Below, in pieces: positions 57,932 to 61,658 of a stretch of DNA of 61,658 nt. This DNA is from Paracoccaceae bacterium (GTDB taxonomy: Bacteria; Pseudomonadota; Alphaproteobacteria; Rhizobiales; Stappiaceae), in assembly GCA_002709505.1 (NCBI GenBank), contig PARB01000025.1:1-61658 (forward strand), read 5' to 3'. Below the pieces are notes generated by a model. It did no database searches and was not told the DNA's origin. It worked only from the letters and a program-made list of their open reading frames with translations. The position numbers and the translations under genes are program-made. The first letter of the stretch is position 1, and every line of letters begins with the position of its first letter.

Positions 57932-59911
57932 ATGCAGCTCGATACAATTGCCATAAAGAATTTCCATTGTTTCGGACCTGATGGCGTCTCCATTGAACTG
58001 GCAGAACCCGTCACCGCGTTGATCGGCGCTAACGGGTCCGGGAAAACCGCTGTCTTCCAAGCTCTCAGCCGAATGTTCGGCATCGGCAGTGGGAATCGGA
58101 CGCTTGAGAAGACTGACTTTCATCTCCCTTCAGAAGCTGACGATCTGGAAAGCGAGACCGAGCTCCAGATAGAGGCGATCTTTTCCTTCCCAGAGCTGGA
58201 CGAAGACGATGCAGGGGCCGCAGTCGCAGAATTTTGGACCCAGTTGTCGGCAAGTGACCCTGACGAGCCCCTCAAGACACGTATTCTCCTGAAGGCAGTT
58301 TGGATTGACGATGGGACTCCGGATGGTGTGGTGGAATCCAGCCTTCGTTGGGTGCCTCGTATGGATGACGACTATACTTGGGAATCCTGCAAGCCGGTAA
58401 CTGCTGCGCAGCGCTCAGCCATTCAAGTCGTCTATGTACCCGCCAATCGGGGCTCAATCACTCAAGTCAAGGCGCTACTGCGGGGGCGCCTTTGGCGCGC
58501 CGCCCGGTGGTCCGACGAGCTGAAAGAGACGGCCGAAGATCACGCAGATACCCTTCAGGATGCATTCCAGAAGGAAGCGCCCGTAGATTTCATTAGTAAA
58601 CGCCTCGTCGAGCGTTGGCATCAGGTCAATGAAGCTGGAACCCAGTCCACGCCAATTCTCAAGCTCACGGAAGATCGCTTCGACGCGATCATCCGCAATA
58701 CGGATGTCAAGTTCTCACCAGATGCGGCAGGGGCTGACCGCAGCCTTGATCGGTTGAGTGACGGTCAAAAGTCGTTGTTTCAGATTGCTCTCACTGCGGC
58801 CACGTTAGAGATTGAACAGGACGCGCTCGCGCTGCCTGACAAGAAATCTCCGTTCGAGCCCACTCAACTCAAACATGTGCCTTTGACGCTGTTGTTGATC
58901 GAGGAGCCGGAAAATTCCCTGTCGCCGTTCTTCCTGTCCCGCATCATGGATCTTTGTGAGGACGTCGCTGAGATGGACACGGCGCAGGTCATGCTGTCGA
59001 GTCACAGTGCATCGATCCTGTCGCGAATAAGGCCTGAGAACCTGCGATATTGTCGCCTCGACCCCGAGGCCGGTCGCAGCACAGTCAAAGCGCTCGCCCT
59101 TCCGTCTGCAACTGACGAGGCGGGGAAATATGTCCGCCAAGCAGTGCAGGCCTATCCTGAGCTCTATTTTGCAAAGCTCGTCGTGCTCGGCGAAGGCGAT
59201 TCCGAACAGATCGTATTGCCGCGCCTTGCGACAGCCCAAGGCCTTCATCTCGATAAGGCGTTCTGTCCGGTCGTTCCACTTGGAGGACGCCATGTCGAGC
59301 ATCTGTGGAAACTGCTCAGAGAGCTTTCTATTCCGCACGTTACGCTTCTCGATCTGGACTACGGGCGCCAGCATGGTGGTGCCGCGGCCATTCGCAACAT
59401 CGTCAAAAAGCTGGAGGCGTTTGGAGTCGCCTTCGACGATTGCAAACATGTTGCCGCAGGGAAAATCGCCTTGAAGGACATTGGTTCCCTTACCGATGAC
59501 GATATCGACATTGAATACGACCCAAAGGCTGCCAAGGCGCTTGGCACCTACTGGCTTGAGGCGCTCCGTGAACTCGACGTCTTCTTCTCAGAACCGATCG
59601 ATATCGATTTTTCGATGCTTTGGGAGTTCAGCGAAGCTTACATGCACGCCAACCCAGGAGGGCATGGTCCGAGCGATACAAAAGAGATTGTCGCCAAACG
59701 CAAAAAGACAACACTCAAAAAAACTGGTCATCCGGAATATTACGATGAAAGCTGGGACGATCTCTTTCGATGGTACCCCTATTTGTTTCTTTCGAAGAGC
59801 AAGCCTGCTGCACATCTCACGGCGATGAACCGGATCAAGAGGAAGGATCTTAAATCGCCACCTGCAGAGCTCGGCGCATTGCTCAAACGGATCAAGCGAT
59901 ATCTAGGGTGA
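57932..59911 (+). CDS. OLD-family ATPase/TOPRIM nuclease (GajA-like)
   Basis: The 659-residue protein has an ABC-type ATPase split over the N-terminal half: Walker A GANGSGKT (32-39), signature LSDGQKSLFQ, Walker B LLLIEEPENSLSP and SSHSASIL. A TOPRIM domain follows, with EGDSE (Glu421-Glu425) and LDLDYG (Asp474, Asp476). This is a class 2 OLD protein, the class paired with a UvrD-like helicase and known as GajA in Gabija anti-phage systems. It is somewhat longer than B. cereus GajA (about 580). GGGGAGGAG precedes the ATG. The helicase gene begins three bases after its stop. Confidence 0.92.
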   Translation: MQLDTIAIKNFHCFGPDGVSIELAEPVTALIGANGSGKTAVFQALSRMFGIGSGNRTLEKTDFHLPSEADDLESETELQIEAIFSFPELDEDDAGAAVAEFWTQLSASDPDEPLKTRILLKAVWIDDGTPDGVVESSLRWVPRMDDDYTWESCKPVTAAQRSAIQVVYVPANRGSITQVKALLRGRLWRAARWSDELKETAEDHADTLQDAFQKEAPVDFISKRLVERWHQVNEAGTQSTPILKLTEDRFDAIIRNTDVKFSPDAAGADRSLDRLSDGQKSLFQIALTAATLEIEQDALALPDKKSPFEPTQLKHVPLTLLLIEEPENSLSPFFLSRIMDLCEDVAEMDTAQVMLSSHSASILSRIRPENLRYCRLDPEAGRSTVKALALPSATDEAGKYVRQAVQAYPELYFAKLVVLGEGDSEQIVLPRLATAQGLHLDKAFCPVVPLGGRHVEHLWKLLRELSIPHVTLLDLDYGRQHGGAAAIRNIVKKLEAFGVAFDDCKHVAAGKIALKDIGSLTDDDIDIEYDPKAAKALGTYWLEALRELDVFFSEPIDIDFSMLWEFSEAYMHANPGGHGPSDTKEIVAKRKKTTLKKTGHPEYYDESWDDLFRWYPYLFLSKSKPAAHLTAMNRIKRKDLKSPPAELGALLKRIKRYLG

Positions 59912-59914
59912 AAC

Positions 59915-61658
59915 ATGGCGATCCTTCGACCTGATCAATGGATGCCCAAGGGTGTTGCGTCGCTGGAGCCCGCCGCGCTCCGCGCGATCAGCGAGAACGA
60001 TCACAACCTTTGTGTGGTCGCAAGCGCAGGCGCCGGCAAAACCGAGTTTCTTGCTCAGAAGGCAGACTATCTCTTATCGACAGGGCTCTGCCGAGCCCCG
60101 CAGAGAATTCTCGCCATCAGTTTCAAGAGCGACGCCGCGAAAAATCTCAAAGATCGCGTTAGAGCGCGTTGTGATCCCGCTTTGTCGAGCCGTTTTGACT
60201 CTCTGACTTTCGACGCCTTCTCGAAAGGCCTGATAGACCGGTTCGGGCCGCTCGTCCCGTCGCCCTACACGCCATCGCCCAACTACGAGATTGTTTTCCC
60301 CGCGTTTCGTGACTGGGACGATTTTCTCGCTCGCCACGGCTATCGCCATCTGTCAGGCAAGAATCTGGAAAAAGCAGTCGCTCGGTGCAGGCTGCCTATC
60401 GCCGATCTCAATCTGAAAAACCCTGAGTGGAAAGACGTTTTGGAGCGCTTCTGGCGCGAGTATTATAGGGATGAGACCGCTACGCAGCTCACATTTCCCA
60501 TGATCAACAGGCTCACCAATTACGTGCTTTCGAGCGACCCACGGCTGATTGCCGGGTTGCGAGCAACCTATCCCTTCGTGTTTCTCGACGAGTTTCAGGA
60601 CACGACTTATGGACAATATGATCTGCTCAAGCAGCTTTTCCTCGACAGCGAAGCGCGTGTCACCGCCGTCGGAGATAACAAACAACGTATCATGGTCTGG
60701 GCTGGCGCCATGCCGGATGCCTTCACCACTTTCGCATCAGATTTCCACGCAAAGCAGGAAACGCTGCTTTCTAATTGGCGCTCCCATCCTGAACTTGTGG
60801 AGATTCAGCATGTGATCGCGCTAACGCTTGAGCAGAGCTCTGCAAAACCCGACGCCAAACGAATTAAAGACGTCGATGGTGATGTATGCGCGATCTGGGA
60901 CTATGCAGATCGAGCCTCGGAATGCGAAGGAGTCGCGCAGTGGATTACAGACGCCGTGAGCGCTGGAGAGATGGCTCCTGAGGATTGTGCTATCCTTATC
61001 CGCTTCAGGCCCGACAAGCTTGAGACGGAGTTAGGCCCCGCACTAGCTTCGGTTGGTTTGCGACTGCGCAACGTTGCTCGTATGCCTAAAGGTGCGAAGA
61101 TCGCGATTCAGGATATCCTCACAGAGGACCTGACCGTCTGTCTTATGGCCATGATCCGTGTCAGCGCATTCCCCAAAGCCCCCGATGACTGGCACGTTCT
61201 TGTCGATCGTCTTTCCACTATGTGGGGCATCGATCCGAACGATGAAGCCGAACAGGATGCCTTGCAGGACGACCTAGGCGCGAAAGTCGCTGAGGTCAGG
61301 TCTTATTTGGCCGGGAATTCACCGTCTGGCGCATCTTGTGCGGAGCTGACTCAATCGATCTTGGACTTTATCGGCGAAACCGAATTGCGCGCCACGGTGC
61401 CATCCTATCATCGGGACAAAGACTATCTTCGTGCGCGTGATGGCTTTCTCCTGTTGCTTCAGGAGTCGGCGGAAGACCGAGATGATTGGGCGGAGGTTGT
61501 GAATAGCTTCGACGGTATCGATCAGGTCCCTCTCATGAGTATTCACAAAAGCAAGGGCCTGGAGTTTCATACTGTCATATTTTTTGGGCTGGACGAACGG
61601 TCGTGGTGGAACTTCGAGCCCGATGATAGTGAGGAAATGCGCGCCTTCTTTGTAGCCT
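59915..61658 (+). CDS. UvrD/Rep-like helicase (GajB-like), 3' end outside the window
   Basis: An uninterrupted frame of 581 codons runs to the window edge. It contains Walker A SAGAGKT (37-43), motif Ia region ILAISFKSDAAKNL, Walker B DEFQDT (225-230), motif III AVGDNKQRIMVWAGA, motif IV-like LSNWRSHPELV and motif V-like MSIHKSKGLEFHTV (about 541-554). This is superfamily 1A helicase order. It begins three bases after the OLD gene, the pairing that defines Gabija. It is already longer than B. cereus GajB (about 490), so extra sequence is present. Confidence 0.9.
   Translation, partial: MAILRPDQWMPKGVASLEPAALRAISENDHNLCVVASAGAGKTEFLAQKADYLLSTGLCRAPQRILAISFKSDAAKNLKDRVRARCDPALSSRFDSLTFDAFSKGLIDRFGPLVPSPYTPSPNYEIVFPAFRDWDDFLARHGYRHLSGKNLEKAVARCRLPIADLNLKNPEWKDVLERFWREYYRDETATQLTFPMINRLTNYVLSSDPRLIAGLRATYPFVFLDEFQDTTYGQYDLLKQLFLDSEARVTAVGDNKQRIMVWAGAMPDAFTTFASDFHAKQETLLSNWRSHPELVEIQHVIALTLEQSSAKPDAKRIKDVDGDVCAIWDYADRASECEGVAQWITDAVSAGEMAPEDCAILIRFRPDKLETELGPALASVGLRLRNVARMPKGAKIAIQDILTEDLTVCLMAMIRVSAFPKAPDDWHVLVDRLSTMWGIDPNDEAEQDALQDDLGAKVAEVRSYLAGNSPSGASCAELTQSILDFIGETELRATVPSYHRDKDYLRARDGFLLLLQESAEDRDDWAEVVNSFDGIDQVPLMSIHKSKGLEFHTVIFFGLDERSWWNFEPDDSEEMRAFFVA

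Larger units (their letters stand above)
50147..61658. mobile_element. Integrated genomic (defence) island, left end; right end outside the window
   Basis: The left boundary is the truncated tRNA-Arg at 50147-50191, followed by a tyrosine integrase. All genes from there to the window end are rightward, more A/T-rich than the chromosome to the left, and encode defence-type functions (restriction-modification, HipBA, OLD/UvrD). No conjugation or phage structural genes are seen in the visible part. The second attachment site lies beyond the window. Confidence 0.85.

Noticed and set aside
57932..59911. RecF or SMC-like repair ATPase
   Set aside because: No long coiled coil is evident, and a TOPRIM domain with EGDSE and LDLDYG follows the ATPase, which is the OLD architecture.
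1..61658. CRISPR arrays, rRNA genes, insertion sequences and riboswitches
   Set aside because: No regularly spaced repeats, rRNA-like segments, transposase motifs or known riboswitch cores were seen on reading both strands.

Overview
The window is high-GC DNA with tightly packed operons, many ATGA-type start/stop overlaps, and gene families typical of Alphaproteobacteria: a pcaQ-pcaDCHGB cluster, a Tim44-like/MltA/Smr/HTH string, and several TRAP and ABC uptake systems. A Hyphomicrobiales member is likely. A Stappiaceae-like genus is only a guess.

Positions 1-5274 hold a TRAP transporter cluster with a glutamine synthetase-like gene cut by the left edge, an N-formylglutamate amidohydrolase-like hydrolase and a divergent RpiR regulator. 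Positions 5305-10178 hold pcaQ and pcaDCHGB, which take protocatechuate to 3-oxoadipate. Positions 10185-14863 encode a BMP-type nucleoside or purine ABC importer with two tandem operator-like 18-mers upstream. Positions 15170-27673 are mostly housekeeping: murJ, glnD, an HTH-Smr-mltA-Tim44 operon, fxsA, an acyltransferase and polA.

Positions 27719-34192 are a homogentisate cluster: a MarR regulator, hmgA, a fumarylacetoacetase, an MBL-fold protein lacking several zinc ligands, an FAD monooxygenase with a small DUF2783 protein, and a VOC protein. The monooxygenase/DUF2783 pair resembles the two-component 3-hydroxyphenylacetate 6-hydroxylase MhaA/MhaB, which would feed homogentisate into hmgA. 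A 1-Cys peroxiredoxin and an Sfp-type phosphopantetheinyl transferase follow. Next come a polar amino-acid ABC importer with an IclR regulator (36.1-40.2 kb), a histidine phosphatase, a MarR/beta-ketoacyl synthase pair, and a LIV-type ABC importer with its own HTH regulator and an amidase (42.9-50.0 kb).

At 50147 the character changes. A 45-bp 3' fragment of a tRNA-Arg(CCG) gene is followed by a tyrosine integrase and more A/T-rich genes that run off the right edge. This is the left end of an integrated defence island. It carries a MerR-like regulator, an N6-adenine methyltransferase with a separate PD-(D/E)xK nuclease, and then HipB-like, HipA-like, OLD-family ATPase/TOPRIM nuclease and UvrD-like helicase genes. 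The last four are so closely spaced that they look like one operon, with two inverted 18-bp operator-like sites in front of hipB. This apparent HipBA-Gabija-like unit is the most unusual item in the window.
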